NCBI RefSeq assembly: GCF_027980145.1
Contig: NZ_JAMZNK010000006.1
Coordinates: forward strand, 1-64,000
DNA length: 64,000 bases
Source: Flavobacterium azizsancarii
GTDB taxonomy: Bacteria; Bacteroidota; Bacteroidia; Flavobacteriales; Flavobacteriaceae
Direction of reading: 5' to 3'
A program made the translations under genes and the position numbers. The notes beneath the pieces are model-generated. The model was not told the DNA's origin and searched no databases. It saw only the letters and a list, made by a program, of their open reading frames with translations. Positions 20,431 through 29,313 of this stretch are shown here, one piece after another (position 1 is the first letter of the stretch; the number at the start of each line of letters is the position of its first letter).

Positions 20431-20733
20431 TTATATGTGTGCTCTTATTTTTTCTTTCCTTTTTACTAATACACGCTCTAAAGATTCTGCCGAAAGCTCA
20501 ATCGCCTCTTCAAAGGTTTTGCACTGTTTTTTAACCAAAAAATCATCTCCAGGAACATTAATCTTAATCTCTACTGCCTTATTCTCCTTATCACTTGTTC
20601 TTTCGACTTTTAAAAAAATGTCAGCCGAAACAACTCGATCGTAATACTTTTCTAATTTATCCATTCTTTCCTGAATAAAATCCACTAATTTTCTGTCAAC
20701 AGTAAAGTTAACTGCATGAACATCTACCTTCAT
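20431..20733 (-). CDS. hpf: Ribosome hibernation promoting factor (HPF/RaiA family)
   Basis: A 100-residue short-form ribosome hibernation factor that binds the 30S decoding region in stationary phase. I start at ATG 20733 (MKVDVHAVNFTVDRKLVDFI); the frame stays open further upstream to 20796 but that would overlap the Xer gene and add non-homologous residues. The family core FIQERMDKLEKYYDRVVSAD and EIKINVPGDDFLVKKQ is visible. It follows the Xer recombinase gene by 34 bases and probably shares its transcript. Confidence 0.92.
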   Translation of the reverse strand: MKVDVHAVNFTVDRKLVDFIQERMDKLEKYYDRVVSADIFLKVERTSDKENKAVEIKINVPGDDFLVKKQCKTFEEAIELSAESLERVLVKRKEKIRAHI

Positions 20734-20767
20734 AATACAAATTTTAGGGTTAAACATTTCAGAACTG

Positions 20768-21661
20768 TTATTTATTCCTCGGATGCGCATTACCATACAC
20801 CTTTTTAAGCTCTGCCAAACTATTATGAGTATAAACTTGTGTGGATGCCAAACTCGAATGTCCTAACAATTCTTTAACTGAATTTAAATCTGCTCCATTA
20901 TTTAATAAGTGAGTCGCAAAAGTATGCCGAAGCACATGTGGACTTTTTTTTACCTTTTCGGAGACTTTACTAAAGTATGAATTTATTAATCGATACACAA
21001 AAGATTCACTCAATTTTAACCCTTTTCCTGAAATAAAAAAATAATCACCATCGACTATCTTTTCAACCGAAGTTCTTTCCTGCAGATACAAATTAAACTG
21101 TTCGACAATAATTGGCAAGACAGGAATAATACGTTCTTTATTTCGCTTTCCTAAAACCTTAATCACATTAGAAGACAAATCGACATTGTATTTCATTAAA
21201 TTTATCAGTTCTGCTCTCCGCATTCCTGTTGTATAAAAAAGATCAACAATAAGCTTATCCCTCACCCCCTCAAACCCGGATGCATCCCCAAACTGCCGCA
21301 TTAGATCTGCCAATTCTTTTTCAGAAAAAGGAATCTGCACAATTTTAGGCGTCTTCAAGGCCTTATGCTTCAACATTGGACTAACTTCTATTTGTTTTGT
21401 TTTTAAAAGGAACTTATAAAACGCTTTTAGAGATGACATCTTTCGATTTACAGAAACATTTGAAATATCCCGATCAACCAGAGAAACAATCCAACTTCTT
21501 ATCTGACTATAATTAACCTGTTCGATATTCTCCTGATCAAAATGAGTTTTATTGAATGTTTCGAAAAATGAAATATCATTCAAATAAGCATTAATAGTGT
21601 GAACTGAATACTTTTTCTCTAACTGAAGATAATCCCGAAATGCTTCTTTATTTGCTTTCAT
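20768..21661 (-). CDS. Tyrosine recombinase XerC/XerD
   Basis: A 297-residue site-specific recombinase of the size and type that resolves chromosome dimers at dif. The N-terminal SAM-like domain (1-85) is followed by the catalytic domain with Arg in TGMRRAEL (about 150), HVLRHTFATH (about 245), LGH and the nucleophilic Tyr in STQVYTH (about 277). The context, between rpsU and hpf in a housekeeping block with no cargo genes, favours a chromosomal Xer protein over a mobile-element integrase. Whether it is XerC or XerD cannot be settled by eye. Confidence 0.93.
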   Translation of the reverse strand: MKANKEAFRDYLQLEKKYSVHTINAYLNDISFFETFNKTHFDQENIEQVNYSQIRSWIVSLVDRDISNVSVNRKMSSLKAFYKFLLKTKQIEVSPMLKHKALKTPKIVQIPFSEKELADLMRQFGDASGFEGVRDKLIVDLFYTTGMRRAELINLMKYNVDLSSNVIKVLGKRNKERIIPVLPIIVEQFNLYLQERTSVEKIVDGDYFFISGKGLKLSESFVYRLINSYFSKVSEKVKKSPHVLRHTFATHLLNNGADLNSVKELLGHSSLASTQVYTHNSLAELKKVYGNAHPRNK

Positions 21662-21720
21662 AAAATAAGTACTTTTTTCCCTCTACTTACAGCGAATATT
21701 ATTTATCTCAAAATTAAGCA

Positions 21721-21765
21721 TAAAAAAACCGTTAGTATCAAAATTTTGACAACTAACGGTAATTA
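21721..21765 (-). terminator. Terminator after rpsU
   Basis: Arms CCGTTAGT (21729-21736) / ACTAACGG (21752-21759) with an inner TCAAAATTTTGA palindrome (21738-21749); minus-strand U7 follows. It lies between rpsU and the Xer gene, so rpsU can be a single-gene transcript. Confidence 0.8.
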
Positions 21766-21782
21766 TTTCCGATAAGCTAATA

Positions 21783-21977
21783 CTAACTTTCTAAACCATC
21801 TTTCATGTTTTGAATGTAAGCTGCTTTTTGAATTTTGATTCTATTTTTAACAGAAGGCTTAATAAAAGCAGTACGCGCTCTTAATTGACGAACAGTTCCT
21901 GTTTTATCAAATTTTCTTTTATAGCGCTTTAATGCTCTATCGATATTTTCTCCGTCTTTAATTGGTATAATTAACAT
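21783..21977 (-). CDS. rpsU: 30S ribosomal protein bS21
   Basis: A 64-residue basic protein of the small subunit platform. In Bacteroidota ribosomes bS21, with bS18 and bS6, sequesters the 3' end of 16S rRNA (the anti-Shine-Dalgarno); Tyr54, the residue implicated there, is present in KAAYIQNM. The gene has its own promoter element, its own terminator and a strong Shine-Dalgarno sequence, which is rare in this phylum and fits autoregulation: when bS21 is short, free anti-SD lets its own mRNA be translated. Confidence 0.96.
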   Translation of the reverse strand: MLIIPIKDGENIDRALKRYKRKFDKTGTVRQLRARTAFIKPSVKNRIKIQKAAYIQNMKDGLES

Positions 21978-21987
21978 AATATAGACA

Positions 21988-21996
21988 CCCCCTTTC
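21988..21996 (-). promoter_or_regulatory. Strong Shine-Dalgarno sequence of rpsU
   Basis: Minus strand GAAAGGGGG ends 10 bases before the rpsU ATG. Against the anti-SD of 16S rRNA (CCUCCUUUC) it pairs over nine positions with one G-U wobble. I see nothing comparable before the other genes of the window. Confidence 0.8.
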
Positions 21997-22006
21997 GTTA
22001 AGTGTG

Positions 22007-22014
22007 CAAAAGTA
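22007..22014 (-). promoter_or_regulatory. -7 promoter element for rpsU
   Basis: Minus-strand TACTTTTG matches TAnnTTTG, 30 bases upstream of the rpsU start, so the leader would consist of little more than the Shine-Dalgarno region. No good -33 TTG at standard spacing. Confidence 0.6.
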
Positions 22015-22133
22015 TATATTAATTATTGATTTCGGGTTATAAATTGTCAATTATTTTTTTCAAAGAAAAAAGAAGATAGAAAAAAGAGAATACACTTAAA
22101 AAAACATCCCTTACAATGAGACAATTAAGCAAG

Positions 22134-22175
22134 ATTTATTCTTTATTCTTTATTCTTTATTCTTTATTCTTTATT
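22134..22175 (-). repeat. Tandem heptamer repeat at the 3' end of the acyl-CoA dehydrogenase gene
   Basis: Five perfect copies of CTTTATT (22141-22175) with a partial copy before. The first unit in the reading direction supplies the Glu codon and TAA stop of the gene (22171-22176), so later copies are untranslated. Copy-number change would alter the 3' UTR but not the protein. Confidence 0.85.
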
Positions 22176-23313
22176 CTTTTAATAAATTTCTAGAGATAAC
22201 TACTTTCTGAATTTCGGTAGTTCCTTCTCCTATTGTACACAACTTCGAGTCTCTATAAAATTTCTCTACAGGATAATCTTTTGTATAACCATAACCACCA
22301 TGGATCTGAACGGCTTCGTTTGCAATTCTAACACAAGCTTCTGAGGCATACATTTTTGCCATTGCCCCAAGTGTTGTAACGGGCTTATGTTGCTGCTTTA
22401 AGAAAGCTGCTTTATGAAGCAATAATTCCGATGCTTCGATCTCCGTAGCCATATCAGCTAATTTAAATGAAATTCCCTGAAAATTACTAATAGGCTGACC
22501 AAACTGATGTCTTTCTTTTGAATATTTAAGAGCAGCTTCGTATGCACCTTTTGCAATCCCTAATGACAAAGCTCCAATTGAAATACGTCCTCCATCTAAT
22601 ATTTTCATAGCCTGAACAAATCCCTGCCCTACTTCTCCTAATCTATTTGCATCAGGAACACGGCAACCATCAAAAACCAATTCTGCAGTTTCGCTGGCAC
22701 GCATTCCAAGTTTATTTTCTTTTTTACCCGAAGTAAATCCTTTCATTCCTTTTTCAAAAACAAAAGCGGTCATTCCTTTTGAATCACCTTTTTCTCCCGT
22801 TCGAACTATTACAACTGCAATATCTCCGGAAATAGCGTGAGTTATAAAATTCTTAGCTCCGTTTACAATCCATTCATCACCATCTTTAACAGCTGTTGTA
22901 TTCATTCCGCCGGCATCTGAACCTGTATTATGCTCGGTTAAACCCCAGGCTCCTATATATTCTGCGGTCGCTAATTTTGGCAGCCATTTTTTCTTTTGCT
23001 CTTCATTTCCAAAAGTTAAGATGTGATTGGTGCATAATGAATTATGAGCTGCGACTGATAAACCAATTGAAGGATCTACTTTTGAAATTTCCTCTACAAC
23101 TGTAATATATTCATGATAACCTAAACCTGATCCGCCATATTCTTCAGGAACTAAAACTCCCATAAATCCCATTTCGCCTAATTTTTTAAACAAAGGAATT
23201 GGAAAAATCTGAGCCTCGTCCCATTCCATTATATTAGGTCTGATATTTTTTTCGGCAAAATCTCTTATAGATTGAGCAATCATTGACTGCGTTTCGTTAT
23301 ATTCAAAATTCAT
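22171..23313 (-). CDS. Acyl-CoA dehydrogenase
   Basis: A 380-residue FAD-dependent acyl-CoA dehydrogenase of the short/branched-chain type, catalysing alpha,beta-desaturation of acyl-CoA in fatty acid or branched-chain amino acid breakdown. Family signatures are WGLTEHNTGSDAGGMNTTAV (about 130-150), the GQPISNFQG flavin region and the C-terminal YRDSKLCTIGEGTTEIQ, where Glu363 is the likely catalytic base. Full length. It stands between rpsU and a helix-hairpin-helix protein with an 18-base gap to the latter. Chain-length specificity is not predictable by eye. Confidence 0.95.
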   Translation of the reverse strand: MNFEYNETQSMIAQSIRDFAEKNIRPNIMEWDEAQIFPIPLFKKLGEMGFMGVLVPEEYGGSGLGYHEYITVVEEISKVDPSIGLSVAAHNSLCTNHILTFGNEEQKKKWLPKLATAEYIGAWGLTEHNTGSDAGGMNTTAVKDGDEWIVNGAKNFITHAISGDIAVVIVRTGEKGDSKGMTAFVFEKGMKGFTSGKKENKLGMRASETAELVFDGCRVPDANRLGEVGQGFVQAMKILDGGRISIGALSLGIAKGAYEAALKYSKERHQFGQPISNFQGISFKLADMATEIEASELLLHKAAFLKQQHKPVTTLGAMAKMYASEACVRIANEAVQIHGGYGYTKDYPVEKFYRDSKLCTIGEGTTEIQKVVISRNLLKE

Positions 23314-23330
23314 TGTAAGCTGCTTTTGTT

Positions 23331-24218
23331 TTAGAACTCCAAATATAAACTAATTATTTTTGCTTTATCAACAGGAAAACCTTTAATTTTTGACAAATCC
23401 TCAATATTATTAATATTTCCGTTCATACTTCGATACGTGACAATTTGTTTTGCCAAGGTATATCTAAAATACGAAAACTGTGATAACTCTTTTAATGACG
23501 CTTCATTTATAGCGATCTTTTTAAAAGTTGAAGGAATTACAACCTTAAAATGGGAGTTCAATTCACTAATAACTTCGGGCGAAAGTCCCCAAACATCATT
23601 CATCTGCTCCATAGAAACAAAACATCCCAAAATTTCTTTCTGTTTTAATATTCTTAATGATAATGCTTCACCTATTCCGTAAAGTTTAATTAAATCCTCC
23701 TGCGTCGCCTCATTAATATCCAAAACTATAATTTTTTCTTTTTTGAAGTTTTCTCTATGAACAAATTCTTTTCTTTCTGTTTTAAAATCTTTTTTATTCT
23801 GAACCCAATCCGGAAATTTGAATAGAGGAGCCATCACATTTAATAAAGAATCTGAAATTTTTGTGACTTCCTGAAATTCTTTTGCGGAACTAACATATTT
23901 ATTCTCTTTACGAAAAGCAAACAAACGATCTATCTGCTGAACTGACATTCCTAACTTGTACCCTTTATAATCTGTAATAAAATTTGGATTGAAAGAATAC
24001 ACTTTTGGCTTTTCATTAGACTTTACGAATTTCATCGAATCAATTTCTGACTGTAAAGACATCCATTCTTCTTTTTCAGGAAAAGTTTTTTCGGGTAAAC
24101 TAAAATCAACGAAAAAATATACCAACTGCAGTACTATTATTATAACAAAAAGGATAAAAACTCCCGTACGTTGTTGACTTGTAAACTTAAAATATAATTT
24201 TATGGTACTGAAATTCAT
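23331..24218 (-). CDS. ComEA-type helix-hairpin-helix membrane protein
   Basis: A 295-residue protein with an N-terminal membrane anchor (about 18-38) and C-terminal helix-hairpin-helix repeats: DINEATQEDLIKLYGIGEALSLRI (about 175-198) and AINEASLKELSQFSYFRYTLA with IEDLSKIKGFPVDKAKII at the end. An earlier FNPNFITDYKGYKLGMS segment looks like a degenerate copy. ComEA proteins bind DNA at the cell surface during natural transformation; in Flavobacterium such proteins are common but their role is not established. The gene is followed closely by the acyl-CoA dehydrogenase. Confidence 0.85.
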   Translation of the reverse strand: MNFSTIKLYFKFTSQQRTGVFILFVIIIVLQLVYFFVDFSLPEKTFPEKEEWMSLQSEIDSMKFVKSNEKPKVYSFNPNFITDYKGYKLGMSVQQIDRLFAFRKENKYVSSAKEFQEVTKISDSLLNVMAPLFKFPDWVQNKKDFKTERKEFVHRENFKKEKIIVLDINEATQEDLIKLYGIGEALSLRILKQKEILGCFVSMEQMNDVWGLSPEVISELNSHFKVVIPSTFKKIAINEASLKELSQFSYFRYTLAKQIVTYRSMNGNINNIEDLSKIKGFPVDKAKIISLYLEF

Positions 24219-24424
24219 ATTATATAATGCAGTTATTTTAATTAGAGCTTTTTTAGCTTAATAAATTTATAAATATTTTACTACAATTATACGTTATAAA
24301 AAACTATTTACATAAGCTAAATGACATTTTTGCAATTCATATTTTAGTTCTTCTCCTACTAATAAAAGAGAAATGGCTTTCGAAAAGTTAAATATTCTTT
24401 TTTTATAACTTAAAACTTAATTAT

Positions 24425-24457
24425 TGTTTTTATTTTTTATAAAAAACTATACATTTG
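24425..24457 (+). promoter_or_regulatory. Promoter of the amino-acid permease
   Basis: TACATTTG (24450-24457) as -7 element with TTG (24425-24427) 22 bases upstream; the permease ATG is 28 bases downstream. Confidence 0.65.
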
Positions 24458-24485
24458 GAGCTTAATAATAATAAAAACCACATAT

Positions 24486-26123
24486 ATGTCAATTTGGAAA
24501 AGAAAACCATTAAATCAGCTTTTGGCAGAAGCCGCTGATTCCGAAAAAGGATTAAAGAAAACATTAACGGCACCCGGATTGGTTGCTTTAGGAATTGGAG
24601 CTATTATTGGAGCTGGTTTATTTTCGATTACTGGTCTTGCAGCATCTATGAATGCAGGTCCGGCGATAACCATTTCGTTTCTTGTAGCTGCATTTGGATG
24701 TGTTTTTGCTGGTTTATGTTATGCTGAATTTTCTTCTATGATTCCAGTTGCCGGAAGTGCATATACTTACTCATTTGCAACAATGGGTGAATTTGTAGCA
24801 TGGATAATTGGATGGGATCTTGTCTTAGAATATGCCGTAGGAGCAGCAACGGTCTCGATTAGCTGGTCGCGGTATTTTGGCAAATTCCTTAGTGGTTATG
24901 GTATTCATATCAACGAATCGTATATGCTTTCTCCTTTTGAAGGAGGGATAATAAATGTTCCTGCTGTAGTGATCGTAATGATAATGTCCTTAATATTAAT
25001 TAGAGGAACAAAAGAATCTGCTTTCGTAAACAGTATTATTGTATTATTAAAAGTTACTGTTGTATTGGTTTTTATTGCTGTAGGATGGCAATACATAAGA
25101 CCTGAAAATTACACTCCTTATATCCCTGCAAACACTGGTAAATTTGGAGAATTTGGTTTTTCAGGAATAATTAGAGCGGCTGCAATTGTATTTTTTGCAT
25201 ACATTGGTTTTGATGCTGTCTCTACTGCAGCACAAGAAGCTAAAAACCCTAAAAGAGATATGCCTATCGGAATTTTATTATCATTGGCAATCTGTACTGT
25301 TTTATATATTCTTTTTGCTCACGTAATGACTGGGGTTGTAAATTATCAGGCTTTTGCCGGTAAGGACGGAATTGCACCTGTAGCGATTGCAGTTGAATCG
25401 ATGGGACATGTGGGAGCAAACGGAATGATTACTCCGGCATACCCGTGGTTGAATAATGCTATTTTACTTGCTATCCTGGGTGGTTATGCTTCTGTAATTT
25501 TAGTAATGTTAATGGGACAAAGCAGGGTGTTTTTCTCTATGAGTAAAGATGGGTTAATGCCAAAAGTTTTCTCTGAAGTACATTCAAAATTTAGAACTCC
25601 GGCAAAAAACAATTTATTGTTTATGGTAATTGTAAGTCTTTTTGCTGCATTTGTTCCTGCAAGAGTGGTAGGAGAAATGACTAGTATTGGTACTTTATTT
25701 GCTTTTATCCTTGTTTGTATTGGTGTATTGATTATGCGTAAAAAGATGCCGGATGCACCAAGAGCTTTCAGAACACCACTTGTACCTTTCGTGCCTATTG
25801 CAGGAGTATTAGTATGTTTATTTATGATGGTATTTTTACCATTGGATACCTGGATCAGACTAATTGCATGGATGATGCTTGGTTTTGACTTATACTTATT
25901 CTACGGAATGAAAAATAGTGTATTGAATAAAGGTACTTTTAGTGAGCGCAATTATAAAACTATCGCTTATTCCGGATACGCTATGGTAATAGCATTAGTT
26001 GCTGTTGCTTATATCAACCATTTAGATGCAAATGCTGATGGAGCCTTCTTGTATTACTTCTCTTTAATATTTGCAGCAATTCATGCCGTAATATTTACTT
26101 TCAGTTTTAATAAATCAAGATAA
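24486..26123 (+). CDS. APC-family amino acid permease
   Basis: A 545-residue integral membrane transporter of the amino acid-polyamine-organocation superfamily, most like the cationic amino acid (CAT/YfnA) branch. The first helix carries GLVALGIGAIIGAGLFSITG (about 31-50), the conserved substrate-binding unwound region. About twelve to fourteen hydrophobic segments follow, including FFAYIGFDAVSTAAQEAKNPKRDMP (the helix 6 motif). It likely imports amino acids with protons. It has its own promoter and a bidirectional terminator. Substrate unknown. Confidence 0.93.
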   Translation: MSIWKRKPLNQLLAEAADSEKGLKKTLTAPGLVALGIGAIIGAGLFSITGLAASMNAGPAITISFLVAAFGCVFAGLCYAEFSSMIPVAGSAYTYSFATMGEFVAWIIGWDLVLEYAVGAATVSISWSRYFGKFLSGYGIHINESYMLSPFEGGIINVPAVVIVMIMSLILIRGTKESAFVNSIIVLLKVTVVLVFIAVGWQYIRPENYTPYIPANTGKFGEFGFSGIIRAAAIVFFAYIGFDAVSTAAQEAKNPKRDMPIGILLSLAICTVLYILFAHVMTGVVNYQAFAGKDGIAPVAIAVESMGHVGANGMITPAYPWLNNAILLAILGGYASVILVMLMGQSRVFFSMSKDGLMPKVFSEVHSKFRTPAKNNLLFMVIVSLFAAFVPARVVGEMTSIGTLFAFILVCIGVLIMRKKMPDAPRAFRTPLVPFVPIAGVLVCLFMMVFLPLDTWIRLIAWMMLGFDLYLFYGMKNSVLNKGTFSERNYKTIAYSGYAMVIALVAVAYINHLDANADGAFLYYFSLIFAAIHAVIFTFSFNKSR

Positions 26124-26135
26124 ATAATTTCATTA

Positions 26136-26178
26136 AAAAAGGGCTCTGAAGTAATAATTACTTTAGAGCCCTTTTTTT
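26136..26178. terminator. Bidirectional terminator between permease and PspC gene
   Basis: Arms AAGGGCTCTGAAGTAAT (around 26139-26154) / ATTACTTTAGAGCCCTT (26157-26172) pair with one mismatch, flanked by A6 and T8, and serve the two converging genes. Confidence 0.9.
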
Positions 26179-26196
26179 TATGATTAAAATTTAGTG

Positions 26197-26424
26197 TTAC
26201 AGATCAAAAACAGATGTTCGTTTGGCGCGAATTAAATCCTTCAGTCGAATCCAAAATGCCAAAGTCAGGTATACTCCAAACCATAAACCTGCTGTAACAA
26301 ACGAAATATAAATAAAGAACAACCTAACACTTGTTACTCTCATACCTAGCTTATCTGCAAGTCGGGATGAAACATGAAATCCATATTTCTCGAAGAAAAA
26401 CTTCAGTTTTAAAATTGCTGACAT
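26197..26424 (-). CDS. PspC-family small membrane protein
   Basis: A 75-residue protein with the PspC layout: a short N-terminal helix (SRLADKLGMRVTSVRLFFIYISF) leading into a membrane region of about 32-60. PspC proteins sense or respond to inner-membrane stress in proteobacteria; in Bacteroidota this stand-alone form is common and uncharacterised. No pspA-like gene is nearby. The region just upstream holds a TAGATTTTAGATTTT phrase and a small palindrome. Confidence 0.8.
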   Translation of the reverse strand: MSAILKLKFFFEKYGFHVSSRLADKLGMRVTSVRLFFIYISFVTAGLWFGVYLTLAFWIRLKDLIRAKRTSVFDL

Positions 26425-26441
26425 CGTAGATTTTAGATTTT

Positions 26442-26463
26442 ATCCTTTGGCTTCGCTCAGGAT
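26442..26463. repeat. Small dispersed-type palindrome
   Basis: ATCCT (26442-26446) / AGGAT (26459-26463) enclose TTGGCTTCGCTC. This phrase (cctttggcttcgctcaggat) looks like the widely scattered intergenic palindromes of Flavobacterium. One copy here. Confidence 0.4.
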
Positions 26464-26526
26464 GGTTAATATTTGATAAGAAAGGCAAAAGTACAAAATT
26501 ATTTTATTGACGCATTTTCTAATCGC

Positions 26527-27799
26527 CTAATTACTTTTCAGTAAATTTATTCCTAAAGCACATTTTAAACACGCTTTTTGATTGCAATATTCATTTTTGA
26601 GTTCTAATAACGATTGTGCTTCGAAAGCATTTTTACAAGAAATGCCAAAGGAATTAAATTTATCAATAATGGCATTTTTTTCAAGAGTAATTTCATTCAT
26701 AAACGCTATTAGATCTTCTGAAATAGATTCTCCTCTTATATTTGAGTAAGCAAACTGAATTGGGATTATAGTATTGATAATAATCAGATCTAAAAAAGCT
26801 TTTGATAAAATTTTGGGTCTCTTTATACTCTCTTTATCGAATTGATAGTGATTTTACCAATACAAACTTGCAGAAACACCTAAGAGATCGTAAACGTTTT
26901 TAACTGATTTTAAATCAATCATTTTCGAAAATATATTTTGGTGTTTATGATATAAATTAGCTAATTGTGAAAGTCTGATGGTTGGAAAATTATCCGGACG
27001 ATGCTTAAAAAACTGCACCGAATCTATATGCTGTTTTTCTAACTGATATTTATTAAGCAGATAGTAATACCTTAATTTTAGATCCGTAAAATAAACATCT
27101 TCTTTCTCATCATCTAATAATCCTGAAGAGCCTAAAAGTATCGCTTCAAGATTTTCGACTTCAAAGCTTTCTTTTCGAATAATCGAAAACGGGACTGATT
27201 TTGCAATTTGTAAAAAGGAATTGCCATTGGTATTTAAGCCGAAACTTTTTGCCAATAAAGAAAATAAAACGGCCTCCCAATCTTGGTTTGTCTCTTCTAA
27301 TAAATCATATATAAATTTCGATTTTCTTTCTAAGCGATCAAAAAATAGCCGCTCCTGCCAATTTTTAAAAACAAACTCGTCAATTTCGCCAATACTTTTT
27401 TTACAAAATATCCATGATTTGGGAATTATTAAAGCATGATAATTTGCCAGAATATCTGAAGAAATATAATCTTTGAGTACCAAAACAGGAATTTCTCTGT
27501 TGTTTTTACCGTATATATCTGTATCATGTTCCCAGAATACATGCAAAATTACATTTTCGTATGCTGCATCATTCTCGTGACCATGTACATACCAGTCTGA
27601 AGATTTTAAATGAATTTCGACATTTCCCGCCCATTTTTGATCTCCAATAGTAATTTGAGCGTTAAAAAAATCGGGGCCCGGCAAGTCGTAAATAGTCCTC
27701 TGTTTTTATAATTGTGATAGATTCATTCTGGATTGTTTGCAAATTCAACGTATCGAACTTCTTGAATTTCCAGAGGTAATGAAGAAAATCTTCTTTCAT
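26527..27799 (-). pseudogene. DUF2851 family gene with a frameshift and a nonsense codon
   Basis: The reading frame starts at ATG 27799 (MKEDFLHYLWKFKKFDTLNL), runs to LAGP, then loses frame at a GGGCCCC run (plus-strand G4 at 27673-27676); removing one C restores AGPDFFNAQI, the family signature. The frame then continues (NVEIHLKSSDW, NVILHVFWEHD) to an in-frame TAA at 26854-26856, after which homologous sequence goes on: NHYQFDKESIKRPKILSKAF, SFGISCKNAF and a Cys-rich end with YCNQKACLKCALG, stopping at 26527-26529. The repaired protein would be about 423 residues, the usual size. Two independent lesions argue for a dead gene. The product's function is unknown. Confidence 0.85.
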
Positions 27800-27877
27800 T
27801 TCTAGGCTTTTACTTTAATTTATAAAAACCCTAAATATAATTAAAAATAATAATAATCTTACATTTTTGTTTGGTAT

Positions 27878-28360
27878 TTATTTTAACAGATACAATTTCG
27901 CACACGCACGAGCATCAGATAAGGCTTCATGATGGTTCAGCTGAATTTTCATTTCTCTGCAGCAATCACTTAATTTAGTAGGTTTAAAACCTTTTGCTTT
28001 ATAGATTTTAACTGTACATTCCCATTTTTCAGCTATATTTAAATCCTCATATTGCAATCCGTAAAGTGCCATAGATTTACTTAAAACATTTCTATCAAAA
28101 CTTTCGTTATGTGCAACAACAACTCTATTTTTTAACCTTTTTTCGATTTCAGGATAGACTTGTACAAAAGATTTAGCATACACGGTATCACTTGGATAAA
28201 TTCCATGAACACGAATTGTAAACGGATTATATTCATTATTGGGCGGTTTGATCAAAGTAACGAACTCATCTACAATTATGCCGTTCTCTACAGTAACAAT
28301 ACCAACTGAACAAGGATGATGTCCTGTGGCGGTTTCAAAATCTATTGCGGTAAAATTCAT
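27878..28360 (-). CDS. DnaQ-like 3'-5' exonuclease
   Basis: A 160-residue DEDDh exonuclease related to DNA polymerase III epsilon but without other domains. ExoI motif FTAIDFETATG gives Asp7 and Glu9; ExoII contains VVAHNESFDRNVL (about 88-100); ExoIII is NHHEALSDARACAKLY with His and Asp near the C-terminus. It would trim single-stranded DNA or RNA ends in repair or RNA turnover. It lies 17 bases before the broken Fic gene's end on the same strand. Confidence 0.92.
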   Translation of the reverse strand: MNFTAIDFETATGHHPCSVGIVTVENGIIVDEFVTLIKPPNNEYNPFTIRVHGIYPSDTVYAKSFVQVYPEIEKRLKNRVVVAHNESFDRNVLSKSMALYGLQYEDLNIAEKWECTVKIYKAKGFKPTKLSDCCREMKIQLNHHEALSDARACAKLYLLK

Positions 28361-28377
28361 TAATAGTTTTATACAGA

Positions 28378-29162
28378 TTATAAAAATAGGGATTGAGGTA
28401 ACATTTCAAGGAAAGGTAGTGCGCTTGAATAATCTAAGACTTCATATTCTAAACCTAAAGTTCGTAAATTAGAATAATATAATTTATGTTTTTGATAATA
28501 ATTCTTCTCGCTTTGAATAAACCATGCTTTTTCTCCAAGCTTTTCAGATAAAAACCATTTCTCTAAAAGCCTCGCTGAGCGGCCATTTCCATCATTCCAA
28601 GGATGAATTTTCACAAAAACCAAATGAATTAAGCTTGCAAAATAAAAAACTTCAGAAAAACTTAACTCTTCATTTAAAAGGTAATCAACATCATCATAAA
28701 ACTTTTTCATTTCTTCATTGACAAGATCAGGAATTGTAGCTACATATTCGATTTTCCGTCATCAGTTGTGATAAACATGTTTTGAATTCTATGTTTACCC
28801 TGATATGCCAACGCTACAATATTTCTTCCCAATAATTTATGAGCTTCCGAAATATTTTTTTTATTTAATGAATTTACTTTGGCAAAAGAATACGCTTCAT
28901 ATAAATCGTCAATTTTCCTGGTATAATCAGGAAGAAATTCTATACCAAAACGTTTATGGTTAACATAAGAATTTAATTCAATTTCTTCTCCTTCGATCTT
29001 ACTCGAAAAAACCGAAGCTACTGAAGTATAAAAGCTAAAAGAATCATTAGAAATCTCAGCATCACAAAGATTCTCAAACTTCTGTTCTAATTCTTTTGGG
29101 AAATTTTTTTTATACTCTTCTAAAAGTAATTCCGGGATTATTTTCATTGAAAACTTAGTCAT
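28378..29162 (-). pseudogene. Fic-domain protein gene split by a frameshift
   Basis: Two frames join into one Fic protein. The first (29162-28740) has SSKIEGE, the (S/T)xxxE(G/N) inhibitory helix motif, and ends FITTDDGK; the second begins KIEYVATIPDLVNEEMKKFY and carries the catalytic loop HPWNDGNGRSARLLE (canonical HxFx(D/E)GNGRxxR with Trp for Phe). They are offset by one base at an A4 run (plus-strand T4 at 28752-28755); one extra A restores a continuous 261-residue protein. Fic proteins transfer AMP to target proteins and the SxxxEG helix keeps them silent. As read, no complete enzyme is made unless the second half is translated alone from ATG 28710. Confidence 0.85.
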
Positions 29163-29313
29163 AGCACAAATATAAAACTTATATCAATAGTGTAAATTTA
29201 TTACGGGAGATAACTTTAATTAAAAATGAGCTTTACAAAAATTCAACCATTTAAAACTAAAAATCCCACAGTTTAATAAACATGCAGGATTTTTAATATT
29301 CCTAATTACTATT

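Noticed and set aside
20768..21661. Integrase of a mobile element
   Set aside because: Size, housekeeping neighbours and absence of cargo or attachment repeats fit a chromosomal Xer recombinase.
28378..29162. Programmed ribosomal frameshift in the Fic gene
   Set aside because: The A4 run is short, no stimulatory structure was seen, and similar single-base lesions occur in neighbouring accessory genes.
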